Below, one piece after another: positions 6,953 to 13,817 of a stretch of 16,065 nt of DNA. The stretch's first letter is position 1, and each line of letters starts with the position of its first letter. Under the pieces are notes generated by a model. That model saw only the letters and a list, made by a program, of their open reading frames with translations, was not told where the DNA came from and did no database searches. Position numbers and translations under genes: made by a program. Source of the DNA: Candidatus Aerophobota bacterium (GTDB taxonomy: Bacteria; Aerophobota; Aerophobia; Aerophobales; B3-G15); assembly GCA_030607715.1 (NCBI GenBank), contig JAUWJM010000019.1, positions 1 to 16,065 on the forward strand, read 5' to 3'.

Positions 6953-8029
6953 ATGGCGAGAGTGTTTGAGAAGGAATTCTCTAAAAGAGATCTGGGAAAA
7001 TTTGTGGGAAGTTTATCTCAAATTGCAGGAACAAAGTTATATGAGCTTTTGGAAGGGAAGGGTAGGGGAGTAAGAGCTGTAGATTTTTGGACAGGAAGTG
7101 GATTTCAATTTACTTTACTTTTAGATCGGGCAATGGATATTTCTCAAGCATTTTACAGAGGAAGGTCTTTGTGCTGGCGATCCTCTACAGAAGATGTTCA
7201 TCCTCATTTCTTTGAACCGGAAGGTTTTGGATGGATAAGAGGTTTCTTTGGGGGATTACTTACCACTTGCGGTTTAACTTATCTTGGCAATCCTTGTGAG
7301 GATGAGGGGGAAAAATTGGGATTGCATGGGAGAATTTCCTATATTCCGACCGAAAAAGTTAAAGTAAGTGAAGAATGGGAAGGGGAAGAATACATTTTAT
7401 CTGCTGAAGGACAGATGAGGCAAACTACAGTTTTTGGCGAAAATCTTTTATTAAAAAGAAAAATTTCTACCAGGATGGGAGAATCCCGACTGTGGATATG
7501 CGATACAGTTGAGAATGAAGGTTATAGGAAGAGTCCCTTTATGATTCTTTATCATATAAACATAGGATTCCCTGTGCTTTGTGGAAAAAGTCGATTGATT
7601 TCACCTACTTTAGAGGTAAAGCCAAGGGATGAGGAGGCAGCTAAGGGAAAAGAGGAATACTATAAATTTACAGACCCTATCCCTGATTTTAAAGAAAAAG
7701 TTTATTATCATGAGATGAAAGAGGATGCATCTGGTATTGTTCGGTGTGCTCTGGTAAATGATAATCTTGAGAAAGAGGGATTTGGTGCTTATGTTAGTTA
7801 TAAAAAAGAACAACTTCCCCACTTTATAGAGTGGAAAATGATGGGGGAAGGAGATTATGTGGTGGGTATGGAACCTGCTAACTGTTTAGTTGAGGGAAGA
7901 GCTAAAGAAAAAAAGAAAGGAACTCTTCAGTTTATCCAGCCAGGAGAGATAAAAAAGTTTGAATTAGAAATAGGAGTCCTGTCCTGCAAAAAGGAAACTG
8001 AAGAGTTTGAGAAACTAATAACGGGGTGA
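6953..8029 (+). CDS. DUF4432 family aldose-1-epimerase-like protein
   Basis: 358 residues belonging to the galactose-mutarotase-like superfamily, DUF4432 branch. Such proteins are predicted to act on sugars or sugar derivatives in the cytoplasm; the substrate is not established for most of the family. Recognisable landmarks are LLLDRAMDIS (55-64), GFFGGLLTTCGLTYLG (97-112), LGLHGRISYIP (122-132, His125), ILYHINIGFP (198-207, His201) and EWKMMGEGDYVVGMEPANC (293-311, with Glu307 placed like the catalytic Glu of mutarotases). The ATG is supported by GTGAGGAG about 6 bases upstream. No signal peptide is present. The gene stands alone, with 93 bases after the secreted protease-like gene and a convergent mgtE downstream, so the context gives no substrate. 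A generic aldose epimerase label would overstate what is known. Confidence 0.9.
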   Translation: MARVFEKEFSKRDLGKFVGSLSQIAGTKLYELLEGKGRGVRAVDFWTGSGFQFTLLLDRAMDISQAFYRGRSLCWRSSTEDVHPHFFEPEGFGWIRGFFGGLLTTCGLTYLGNPCEDEGEKLGLHGRISYIPTEKVKVSEEWEGEEYILSAEGQMRQTTVFGENLLLKRKISTRMGESRLWICDTVENEGYRKSPFMILYHINIGFPVLCGKSRLISPTLEVKPRDEEAAKGKEEYYKFTDPIPDFKEKVYYHEMKEDASGIVRCALVNDNLEKEGFGAYVSYKKEQLPHFIEWKMMGEGDYVVGMEPANCLVEGRAKEKKKGTLQFIQPGEIKKFELEIGVLSCKKETEEFEKLITG

Positions 8030-8050
8030 ATCTGTGTAAATCAGCGGTCC
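8027..8050. repeat. Candidate dispersed-repeat fragment at the DUF4432/mgtE junction
   Basis: The sequence from the DUF4432 stop onwards, ATCTGTGTAAATCAGCGGTC, has the look of the common intergenic ATCTGTGTAAATC(T/A)GCGGT repeats of many bacterial genomes. It fills most of the 25 bases between two convergent genes. No hairpin with a T-run is visible, so it does not look like a terminator. The repeat identity is from pattern memory and is not shown by a second copy in this window. Confidence 0.3.
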
Positions 8051-8054
8051 AATA

Positions 8055-9416
8055 TTATAATCCTAAAAAAAAGATAGATATTGCAAAATAGATCATTAAA
8101 GAAGAAATATCCAGAATAGTAGTAATTAAAGGACCGGAAACAACAGCAGGATCAAGTCTCAACCATTTACAGATAAGGGGAAGAGCAGCTCCCAAACAGG
8201 TAGCAAATATAATGGTAATGAGCATACTTAAAGCTACACTAATCCCTAAAAAGGAGTTTTTTTGAAAGATAAGAGCTCTTGCCAGGGCCATCAATCCTAA
8301 GGGTATACCTAACATTCCTCCAATAAAGAATTCTTTTTTTACTACACTCCAGATATCCCTTATTTTAACCTCTCCTGTAGCCAAACCTCTTACTACAACC
8401 ATGGCAGCCTGGGTTCCAGCATTACCTGCGCTACCCATAAGCACAGGGATATAAAAAGATAGAGCTATTACATTTTCTAAAGCAAAAGAAAATTTTTGTA
8501 TTATTATACCGGAAAAAAAACCTGCTATTGTCAGTATGGTCAGCCAGATCAAACGATTTTTAGCAATAAAGGTAGATCTCATTTTCATATATTCTTCTAA
8601 ATGCTCACCTGCTGCACCGAACTTGTACATATCTTCAGTATTTTCTTCATCTATTACATCTATTACATCATCTACGGTGATGATGCCTTTCATTTTTCCA
8701 CCACTATCAATTACAGGCAAAGCTACAAAATCGTCCCTTGCTATTTCCTTGGATACCTCTTCCTGGTCCATATCTACAGGAAGAGCAATAGGATTGTGAT
8801 GCATTACCTGACTAATTCTATCCTGGGGATGAGCTAAAATTAACTCTTTAAGAGATAGGACACCAACCAGTTTATTCTGATTATCCAGAACATATATGTA
8901 ATAAACCATCTCCAGATCTTTAGCTGTTTTTCTAAGGATGTTTAGAGCTTTTTCCACAGTCACCTCTTCTCTAACGTTGGCAAATTCAGTGGTCATTATT
9001 CCCCCGGCAGTGGTAGTCTCATACCTCATAAGCTCTTTAGTGTCTTTGGCTTCTTCCTTTTCCATTATAGATAAGAAGCGATTTACCATTTCCGGAGAAA
9101 GCTCCTCAAATAAATCTACCCTTTCATCTGGCGCAAGTCCATTTAAAATTTTTTTCTTATGGACCTCATCAATAGAACTTAAAAGAGCAATTTGATCCTC
9201 GTTGTCCATTTTTTCAAAGATATCGGTTGCAAAATCAATATCCCATAAAGAGAAAAGATAAACTTTGTCTTTTAAGGATAGCTCTTTTAGAGCTTCAGCT
9301 ATCTCTATTGGCTCATAATCATAAAAAATATTCTTTAGCTCATCCTTTCTTTTTTGCAAGATAAGCTGTTTTATTTCTGGTAAAATTAAAAAAATTCTGG
9401 AATAATTTTTTGCCAT
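8055..9416 (-). CDS. mgtE: Magnesium channel/transporter MgtE
   Basis: Mg2+-selective channel of the inner membrane, closed by Mg2+ binding to its cytoplasmic domains. 453 residues, the usual family length. In order: the superhelical MgtE N domain (about 15-135, acidic, with the repeated DExxxLLSS/ELSPE pattern); a CBS pair (about 138-260, with MTTEF at 141 and the second at VMHHNPIALPV near 204); a connecting plug helix (about 261-282); and five transmembrane helices from about 289 to the end. Family signatures are PVLMGSAGNAGTQAA (324-338) and LDPAVVSGPL (421-430), where Asp422 corresponds to the pore Asp that binds Mg2+ in characterised MgtE. It is the last gene of a minus-strand group, 55 bases after the MFS gene, and may also have a promoter of its own. 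I see no M-box-like leader. Confidence 0.96.
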   Translation of the reverse strand: MAKNYSRIFLILPEIKQLILQKRKDELKNIFYDYEPIEIAEALKELSLKDKVYLFSLWDIDFATDIFEKMDNEDQIALLSSIDEVHKKKILNGLAPDERVDLFEELSPEMVNRFLSIMEKEEAKDTKELMRYETTTAGGIMTTEFANVREEVTVEKALNILRKTAKDLEMVYYIYVLDNQNKLVGVLSLKELILAHPQDRISQVMHHNPIALPVDMDQEEVSKEIARDDFVALPVIDSGGKMKGIITVDDVIDVIDEENTEDMYKFGAAGEHLEEYMKMRSTFIAKNRLIWLTILTIAGFFSGIIIQKFSFALENVIALSFYIPVLMGSAGNAGTQAAMVVVRGLATGEVKIRDIWSVVKKEFFIGGMLGIPLGLMALARALIFQKNSFLGISVALSMLITIIFATCLGAALPLICKWLRLDPAVVSGPLITTILDISSLMIYFAISIFFLGL

Positions 9417-9433
9417 TGTCCTGTCCTGTTAAA

Positions 9434-9475
9434 ATTATAAAAAACTAAATTTATCAGATTTTTTTTCTCTGTCAA
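9434..9475 (-). promoter_or_regulatory. Possible promoter region for mgtE
   Basis: On the minus strand a perfect TTGACA (9475-9470) overlaps the MFS stop codon, and a perfect TATAAT lies at 9439-9434, just before mgtE. They are 30 bases apart, too far to work as a pair. With a 16-base spacer TTGACA would pair with a TAAATT (4/6). So mgtE may have its own promoter here, but no arrangement is fully convincing. Confidence 0.3.
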
Positions 9476-10665
9476 TTAAGATTAAACATCCCCTTAAGAT
9501 TAAGAATAACAAATAACCCAGCAGATAAGAAACCCATCCCTGCCCCGTAAAGAAAAACCGTTGATGGGTGAACATATTGCCACAGGTATCCTGCAATAAG
9601 GCCATCTGGTAAATTAGCCAGAGCAATACAGGTATGAAAGGTTCCCAGGGCAGTGCCTCTTAGTTCTTTTTTACTTAAATCAGAGACAAGGGCACGTTGT
9701 TGTCCATCCACTAAGGCATAGGTTAGTCCATAAAGTCCAAAGAAAATCAAAAAATGTTCCCAGGACCTTCCCCAAATAAAGCCAAAGCAGGTAACCCCGA
9801 ATAAGAAATAACCTAAAATAAGAAGAGGCCTTCTCCCAATTTTATCAGAAATAATCCCTATAGGAAAGGAAAACAGACTATAAATAATGCTAAACCATAT
9901 ATAAAAGAGTATCGGAAGAGCAACTGAAATCTTAGGACTGGGAAAAGCTTCCTTTACCTTAAGGAGGAAGAACATATAATTGAAGTTAGCCAAGCTGAAA
10001 AGAACAGCAATAAATATAAACCACTTCAAAGGCCTGGATAATCCCTTAAGACCTATCCTTAATGACAGGTCCTTTTTTGGCTTCCTTTTTTTCTCTTTTA
10101 CCCACAAAAGGGGAACAAGAGCAAGTATTCCAATAAGACCGGCTAAGAGAAATATGCTTTTATAGCTAAAACCTAAGAAATAAAAAAGTAAAAAAGCAAG
10201 AGATGAACCTCCAATTGCTCCTGCAGTATCCATAGCCCGATGAAGACCAAAAGCTTTTCCTCTTTGCTTAATTGAGGAATCAGCAATAATGGCATCCCGT
10301 GGGGCAGTTCTGAGACCTTTGCCTATCCGCTCGGCTGGCTTGAAAACAAGGATATGTTGCCATACTGTGGAAAAGGCTAAAAAAATTTTGCCTATACTGG
10401 ATAAGGCATAGCCGCAAGATACAAAGGGCTTTCTTTTCCCGGATTTATCCGACCAAAAACCAGCAAAAACCTTGAGTATGCTGGCTAAGCTATCCCCTAA
10501 TCCTCCTATTAAACCTACTGCTAATCCTCCTCCTCCCAGAGCAACAATGAACATAGGTAAAAGAGGATGAATCATCTCACTACTTACATCGGTAATGAAG
10601 CTAACCAATCCCAAAAGGATGACATTAATGCCAATCCCCGGCCACAATTTCTGATGATTTTTCAC
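9472..10665 (-). CDS. MFS transporter, substrate unknown
   Basis: 397-residue polytopic membrane protein with the 12-helix pattern of the major facilitator superfamily. Motif A-like loops are present in both halves: FWSDKSGKRKP (70-80) between helices 2 and 3, and GIISDKIGRRP (270-280). It belongs to a subfamily marked by the first-helix signature TDVSSEMIHPLLP (25-37, with Asp26 and Glu30 in or near the membrane) and by AERIGKGLRTAPRDAIIADS (111-130). These are typical of a widespread bacterial MFS group without an assigned substrate. The start is GTG at 10665, 32 bases after the GGDEF gene; the nearest GGAG is about 17 bases upstream, too far to be a normal ribosome-binding site, so the exact start is uncertain. 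Efflux is the usual guess for this group, but I see nothing that decides it. Confidence 0.88.
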   Translation of the reverse strand: MKNHQKLWPGIGINVILLGLVSFITDVSSEMIHPLLPMFIVALGGGGLAVGLIGGLGDSLASILKVFAGFWSDKSGKRKPFVSCGYALSSIGKIFLAFSTVWQHILVFKPAERIGKGLRTAPRDAIIADSSIKQRGKAFGLHRAMDTAGAIGGSSLAFLLFYFLGFSYKSIFLLAGLIGILALVPLLWVKEKKRKPKKDLSLRIGLKGLSRPLKWFIFIAVLFSLANFNYMFFLLKVKEAFPSPKISVALPILFYIWFSIIYSLFSFPIGIISDKIGRRPLLILGYFLFGVTCFGFIWGRSWEHFLIFFGLYGLTYALVDGQQRALVSDLSKKELRGTALGTFHTCIALANLPDGLIAGYLWQYVHPSTVFLYGAGMGFLSAGLFVILNLKGMFNLN

Positions 10666-10697
10666 TATTTTTACTTTAGCTTCTCCATATAGTTTAT

Positions 10698-11927
10698 TTA
10701 GACAACTTTTACTTTATTTTTACCTTCTCTTTTAGCCTCATACATTGCCATATCGGCTGCTCTAATCACATCCTTGTTTGTCTTTGAGTCAGATACTCCT
10801 GCGCTTATTGTGATTTTATATTTAGGATATAGCTTGCGGTGAACCTCTTCACGTATTCTCTCAGCTACTTGTTTAACTTGCTCTTTATAAGTATGGGGAA
10901 GCATTATTACAAACTCCTCTCCTCCATATCTGTAGGCAGAGTCTGTTTTACGCAGGTGAGACTTAAGAATCTCACTCAAGATTTTTAAAATTTTATCTCC
11001 TTCAAGATGTCCATAGGTATCATTACAAGCTTTAAAATTATCTATGTCTAAATAAATAAGAGAATAAACCTCTTTGTATCTTTTACTTCTGTTTATTTGC
11101 TCTTCAAGTTTTTGGTAGAAGTGGCGATAATTATAAAGGTCCGTAAGGGAATCCTTTATAGCACGCTCTCGTAACTTTTCTTCTATTTTCTTTCGCTTGG
11201 TAATATCACGAGAGATACCTATAGTTCCTACCACCTCATTCTTTTTGTTATACCAGGGTATCTTGGTGACAGAAATCCAACGCTGTGTCCCATCCTGGTA
11301 AGTTGACCTTTCTATTTTATCTTTAATAGATTTGCCTGTTTTCATTACCCAGTTATCATCTGAAAAGGTTTTTTTAGCCTCATTTTCTGGGGAAAAGTCA
11401 AAGTCAGTTTTTCCAATCATATCCTCAGGATTAGTACTGTGATGCTCAGCCTTTGCTTTGTTGACTCTGACAAACCGATCCTTATTATCTTTAAAATATA
11501 TAGAATCCGGTATATTATCCATAAGTGTTTGAAGCAGTTTATGTTCGGCTCGCACGCTTTGCTCTGTTTTTTCTAATTTGGTAAATGCTCTATAAAATCC
11601 TATCGCTGTTAAAGCAAGACCTATAGTTGCAATAATGCTTTTTAAATCAATCCTTATAATATTCGGCTCATACATAAACTTACCAAGGAAACCAATAAGT
11701 AATCCTATAGTAAATAGTCCCCATCCCATATCAAGAATTGGTATTTTTAATTTCCTTACGATCATATATCCTGCCAGACAAGTAAAAAAGAATATCCCTT
11801 CTATAGCTACATTATGAGTATTCCACTCAACAGTTAGCTTTACTTCAAATAAGATGAAGTACGCATAAGCTATAGTCAGCAAGATAAAAACAAGCCAATA
11901 TTTTTTCAAGAAATTAAAAAAGTGCAT
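10698..11927 (-). CDS. Membrane PAS-GGDEF diguanylate cyclase
   Basis: Predicted cyclic-di-GMP synthase of 409 residues. I place the start at ATG 11927 because AGGAGAAG lies just upstream; the ATG at 11942 would add five residues and lacks a good ribosome-binding site. Four hydrophobic helices (about 11-27, 41-58, 66-85 and 96-113) form a membrane sensor. A PAS domain follows (about 130-245, with NIPDSIYFKDN and the PAC-type IGISRDITKRK), then a short helix and a GGDEF domain. The active-site loop is RYGGEEF (GGEEF at 335-339), Asp residues of YLDIDNFK are present, and NDTYGHLEGD keeps both guanine-contact residues of c-di-GMP-making enzymes. RKTD (326-329), five residues before GGEEF, is an intact inhibitory I-site, so product feedback is expected. 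The gene precedes an MFS transporter and mgtE; no c-di-GMP receptor is recognisable nearby. The signal sensed is unknown. Confidence 0.93.
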   Translation of the reverse strand: MHFFNFLKKYWLVFILLTIAYAYFILFEVKLTVEWNTHNVAIEGIFFFTCLAGYMIVRKLKIPILDMGWGLFTIGLLIGFLGKFMYEPNIIRIDLKSIIATIGLALTAIGFYRAFTKLEKTEQSVRAEHKLLQTLMDNIPDSIYFKDNKDRFVRVNKAKAEHHSTNPEDMIGKTDFDFSPENEAKKTFSDDNWVMKTGKSIKDKIERSTYQDGTQRWISVTKIPWYNKKNEVVGTIGISRDITKRKKIEEKLRERAIKDSLTDLYNYRHFYQKLEEQINRSKRYKEVYSLIYLDIDNFKACNDTYGHLEGDKILKILSEILKSHLRKTDSAYRYGGEEFVIMLPHTYKEQVKQVAERIREEVHRKLYPKYKITISAGVSDSKTNKDVIRAADMAMYEAKREGKNKVKVV

Positions 11928-11952
11928 TTTTCTTCTCCTCATCTTTCAGTAA

Positions 11953-12055
11953 GTAATGTCAAAACTTAATCACAGAGGACACCGAGAATTGTAATAAGTA
12001 AAGAAGTTTTTTTACCCTTTACAATATCACTCATTACATATTCCCTCTGTGGTTT
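11953..12055. repeat. Short repeat element with terminal inverted repeats, forming the end of the DUF123 gene
   Basis: CACAGAGG (11971-11978) and CCTCTGTG (12044-12051) are perfect inverted arms, and the flanking bases extend the match to about 10 of 12. The outer flank 11953-11977 recurs at 6904-6928 (23 of 25 positions, reverse complement). The element carries the last 28 codons and the stop codon of the DUF123 gene and ends about 26 bases before the GGDEF gene. It resembles the CACAGAGG-type dispersed repeats seen in many bacterial genomes. It encodes no transposase. Confidence 0.6.
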
Positions 12056-12472
12056 CACATTTTTCTTTTTTATAAAGCTTTCCTTTATCTTAAAGAGATG
12101 ACTCTCACAGGAACAATCAGAGCATCCAAATCCTATAATAGGCTCTCCAAATTTAAAAAAAATTTGTGCCATCCTGCACTCTTCTTCCTTTGGCGCTTCT
12201 TTGCAGGCAATTTTTTCAATTTTTACACAGCTTTGTGCCAATAAATAATCAATATGCCAGAATTTTCTTTTTCTTTTTTTTAGATGCCTGGCAATTCTTT
12301 TTTTAATTCCATTTTGAGCAGAACCAACATAAGCGTAGATGCCCTTGCTGAATTTTAATTTTCCCAGAGAACCAATCTTAACTACAATATCCCTTTCTAC
12401 CCGGATGAATAAAACATATATACCCTTTATTTTTTCCTCTGTATATCGAAGTTTGAATTTTCCATTTTTCAT
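11966..12472 (-). CDS. DUF123 (GIY-YIG-like) protein with a repeat-derived C-terminal tail
   Basis: 168-residue member of DUF123, a branch of the GIY-YIG nuclease superfamily found in archaea, thermophiles and scattered bacteria. Its cellular role is not established. Family marks are KGIYVLFIRV (16-25), IGSLGKLKFSKGIYAYVGSA (33-52, holding the GIY...YVGSA core), RIARHLKKRKRKFWHIDYLL (59-78) and a Cys-rich end GFGCSDCSCESHLFKI (114-129). The usual family sequence ends about there. Residues 141-168 (PQREYVMSDI to LGVLCD) are encoded entirely by a repeat with inverted ends at 11966-12055, which also supplies the TAA stop. The gene starts 7 bases after the MBL-fold gene, so both are probably translated from one mRNA; no strong Shine-Dalgarno site precedes the ATG. 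Confidence 0.87.
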   Translation of the reverse strand: MKNGKFKLRYTEEKIKGIYVLFIRVERDIVVKIGSLGKLKFSKGIYAYVGSAQNGIKKRIARHLKKRKRKFWHIDYLLAQSCVKIEKIACKEAPKEEECRMAQIFFKFGEPIIGFGCSDCSCESHLFKIKESFIKKKNVKPQREYVMSDIVKGKKTSLLITILGVLCD

Positions 12473-12479
12473 TGTCTGT

Positions 12480-13109
12480 TTAATCTGGGTTTATAAATGG
12501 ATTACTCTTTTTCTCCTTTCCTATAGTAGTGTCAGGACCATGTCCTGGATGGACTATTACTTCATCAGGAAGGGTTAATAATTTTTCTCTAATAGAATTT
12601 TGTAAGTCTGTAAAGCTGCCTCCTGGTAAATCAACTCTTCCCACTGAACCAGAAAAAAGAGTGTCCCCGGTAAAGACTCTATCGTCCTTTACATAAAGAC
12701 AGATACTCCCCGGAGTGTGCCCGGGAGTGTGCAAAACTTGCAGGCAAATCTGGTCTATCTTTATTCCATCTCCGTCTTTAAGTAATTTGTCAGGGGGTAA
12801 GAATTCCCTTCCCTTATCAATCATTGTGGATAAATTCATTTCTATATTTTTCAAAAGATGAGCATCAACTGAATGAATAAGCAAAGAAGCACCTGTTTTC
12901 TCTCTCAATATATCATTGGCACCTATGTGGTCTATATGAGCATGAGTATTTATAATATGGATAACCTTTAACTTGTTTTGTTTAATTACCCAGAGTATTT
13001 TCTCTGCCTCTTCTCCAGGATCAATTATTATTGCCCTTTTGGTTTTCTCATCTGCTAATATGTAGCAGTTAGCTTCCAGTTCTCCTACTACAAGTTTTTT
13101 TATAAGCAT
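12480..13109 (-). CDS. MBL-fold metallo-hydrolase (glyoxalase II-like)
   Basis: 209-residue cytoplasmic metallo-beta-lactamase-fold hydrolase, closest in pattern to the short glyoxalase-II-like (YcbL/GloB2-type) proteins. These hydrolyse thioesters such as S-lactoylglutathione or related substrates; the true substrate here is unknown. All metal-binding motifs are intact: THAHIDH (55-61, ligands His56, His58, Asp60, His61), HTPGHTPGS (His131), FTGDTLF (Asp149) and HPGHG (His190). The C-terminal extension of full-length glyoxalase II is absent, as usual for this type. The ATG at 13109 is preceded by a weak GGCGGG. It is the first gene of the five-gene minus-strand group and is divergent from the DUF167 gene across a 116-base gap that holds promoters in both directions. 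Confidence 0.93.
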   Translation of the reverse strand: MLIKKLVVGELEANCYILADEKTKRAIIIDPGEEAEKILWVIKQNKLKVIHIINTHAHIDHIGANDILREKTGASLLIHSVDAHLLKNIEMNLSTMIDKGREFLPPDKLLKDGDGIKIDQICLQVLHTPGHTPGSICLYVKDDRVFTGDTLFSGSVGRVDLPGGSFTDLQNSIREKLLTLPDEVIVHPGHGPDTTIGKEKKSNPFINPD

Positions 13110-13154
13110 TTTTTAACCCGCCTTTTTTCTTGATATTTTAATGTTTAACCCTCA

Positions 13155-13182
13155 AGTATAAATGAAAAAATTGACAGGTAAA
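13155..13182 (-). promoter_or_regulatory. Candidate promoter for the minus-strand gene group
   Basis: Reading the minus strand, TATACT (13160-13155) is a 5/6 -10 box. TTTACC, 16 bases upstream, is a 4/6 -35 box. Transcription would start about 13148 and run into the MBL-fold gene at 13109. The proposed -35 region overlaps the -35 of the divergent DUF167 promoter, so the two promoters may compete for RNA polymerase. Confidence 0.4.
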
Positions 13183-13199
13183 AGAAAAATTCGTATAAT
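13171..13199 (+). promoter_or_regulatory. Consensus sigma70-type promoter for the DUF167 gene
   Basis: TTGACA (13171-13176), a 17-base spacer and TATAAT (13194-13199): a perfect match to the housekeeping promoter consensus in both boxes and in spacing. Transcription should begin near 13206, only about 20 bases before the GTG at 13226. Confidence 0.8.
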
Positions 13200-13225
13200 T
13201 TTTATAAAAAGGGTATGATTGACTT

Positions 13226-13516
13226 GTGATAAAGATAGACAAAGATAACAATAGCATTGTGTTTAAAATAAAAGTTCAACCTCAATCCTCAAAAGATGAG
13301 ATTATAGGAATTCAAGGTGATGTTCTTAAAATAAAGGTCACTGCACCACCAATAAAAGGAGCAGCCAATAAGAGTTGTTTAAAAGTCTTAGCTAAGGAGC
13401 TAAAGGCAAATAAATCTCAGATAAAGATTATAAGAGGAGAATTCTCCAAAGTTAAAACAGTCAAAGTAACAGGGAATACACAAGATTTAATGCAAAAACT
13501 AAAGAGTTTTTCTTAA
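13226..13516 (+). CDS. DUF167 (YggU) family protein
   Basis: Small conserved cytoplasmic protein of 96 residues, normal for the YggU/DUF167 family, whose function is not established. The family core is clear: IKVQPQSSKDEIIGI (15-29), LKIKVTAPPIKGAANKSCLKVLAKEL (34-59) and IKIIRGEFSKVKTVKVTG (66-83). The start is the GTG at 13226, preceded by AAAAGGG at the expected distance or slightly beyond; it is the only start that keeps the whole domain. A perfect consensus promoter lies directly upstream, so the gene is probably strongly and constitutively transcribed. It ends six bases before the stop of the convergent DUF2007 gene. Confidence 0.9.
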   Translation: MIKIDKDNNSIVFKIKVQPQSSKDEIIGIQGDVLKIKVTAPPIKGAANKSCLKVLAKELKANKSQIKIIRGEFSKVKTVKVTGNTQDLMQKLKSFS

Positions 13517-13522
13517 AGGAAG

Positions 13523-13747
13523 TTATTCTTCTCTTTCCTGAGAAGAAAGATAATCATTGAGAATTTCTTTGGCTTCTTCATAATCTTTGTCCTCCACCAT
13601 AATTCTAATTCCTTCAGATAACGTTATAGCTGGATAGGTTAATCCAATGTGACTATCCCACAAAGTGCAATTTATACCATTGTCCCTTAAAATTGATTTT
13701 ATTATATCTGCTTCTACCAGGTAAAGAGTGGAATAAACCTTAGTCAT
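13523..13747 (-). CDS. DUF2007-type small protein (putative signal-transducing)
   Basis: 74-residue protein with the DUF2007 pattern: an opening VYSTLYLVEADIIKSILRDNGI (4-25), a middle with CTLWDSH, and a closing IRIMVEDKDYEEAKEIL (49-65). The family is named a putative signal-transducing protein, but no role is proven; the fold is ferredoxin-like. I use ATG 13747, because AAAGGA lies eight bases before it. ATG 13756 overlaps that site, and a much longer reading from 13888 would run antisense through the next gene and is rejected. It has its own divergent promoter and is flanked by a convergent DUF167 gene and a divergent adenosine-specific kinase gene. Confidence 0.8.
   Translation of the reverse strand: MTKVYSTLYLVEADIIKSILRDNGINCTLWDSHIGLTYPAITLSEGIRIMVEDKDYEEAKEILNDYLSSQEREE
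13526..13547. other. Perfect 8-bp hairpin between convergent genes
   Basis: TTCTTCTC (13526-13533), a six-base loop and GAGAAGAA (13540-13547) form a perfect stem at the convergent end of DUF167 and DUF2007. It overlaps the last codons of DUF2007. No T-run follows on either strand, so it is at best a weak or factor-assisted bidirectional terminator. Confidence 0.35.
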
Positions 13748-13765
13748 ATTTTTCATCCTTTTTCT

Positions 13766-13794
13766 ATAATAAAAGAAATTGTATTTAAAGTCAA
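13766..13794 (-). promoter_or_regulatory. Promoter for the DUF2007 gene
   Basis: Minus strand: TTGACT (13794-13789), a 17-base spacer, TATTAT (13771-13766), each 5/6 to consensus. The start would be near 13759, giving a very short leader before ATG 13747. On the plus strand TATAAT (13765-13770) occupies the same bases and could serve the divergent kinase gene, although its -35 is poor. Confidence 0.5.
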
Positions 13795-13817
13795 CAGAAA
13801 CTGGGAGGGAAAGACAA

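Noticed and set aside
8536..9195. Plus-strand open frames opposite mgtE
   Set aside because: Ser/Ile-rich shadow translations of a strongly conserved minus-strand gene, with no ribosome-binding sites or family features.
11966..12472. DUF123 gene as a homing endonuclease or mobile-intron gene
   Set aside because: It has the compact stand-alone DUF123 pattern with no intron or DNA-binding extension; only its tail is repeat-derived.
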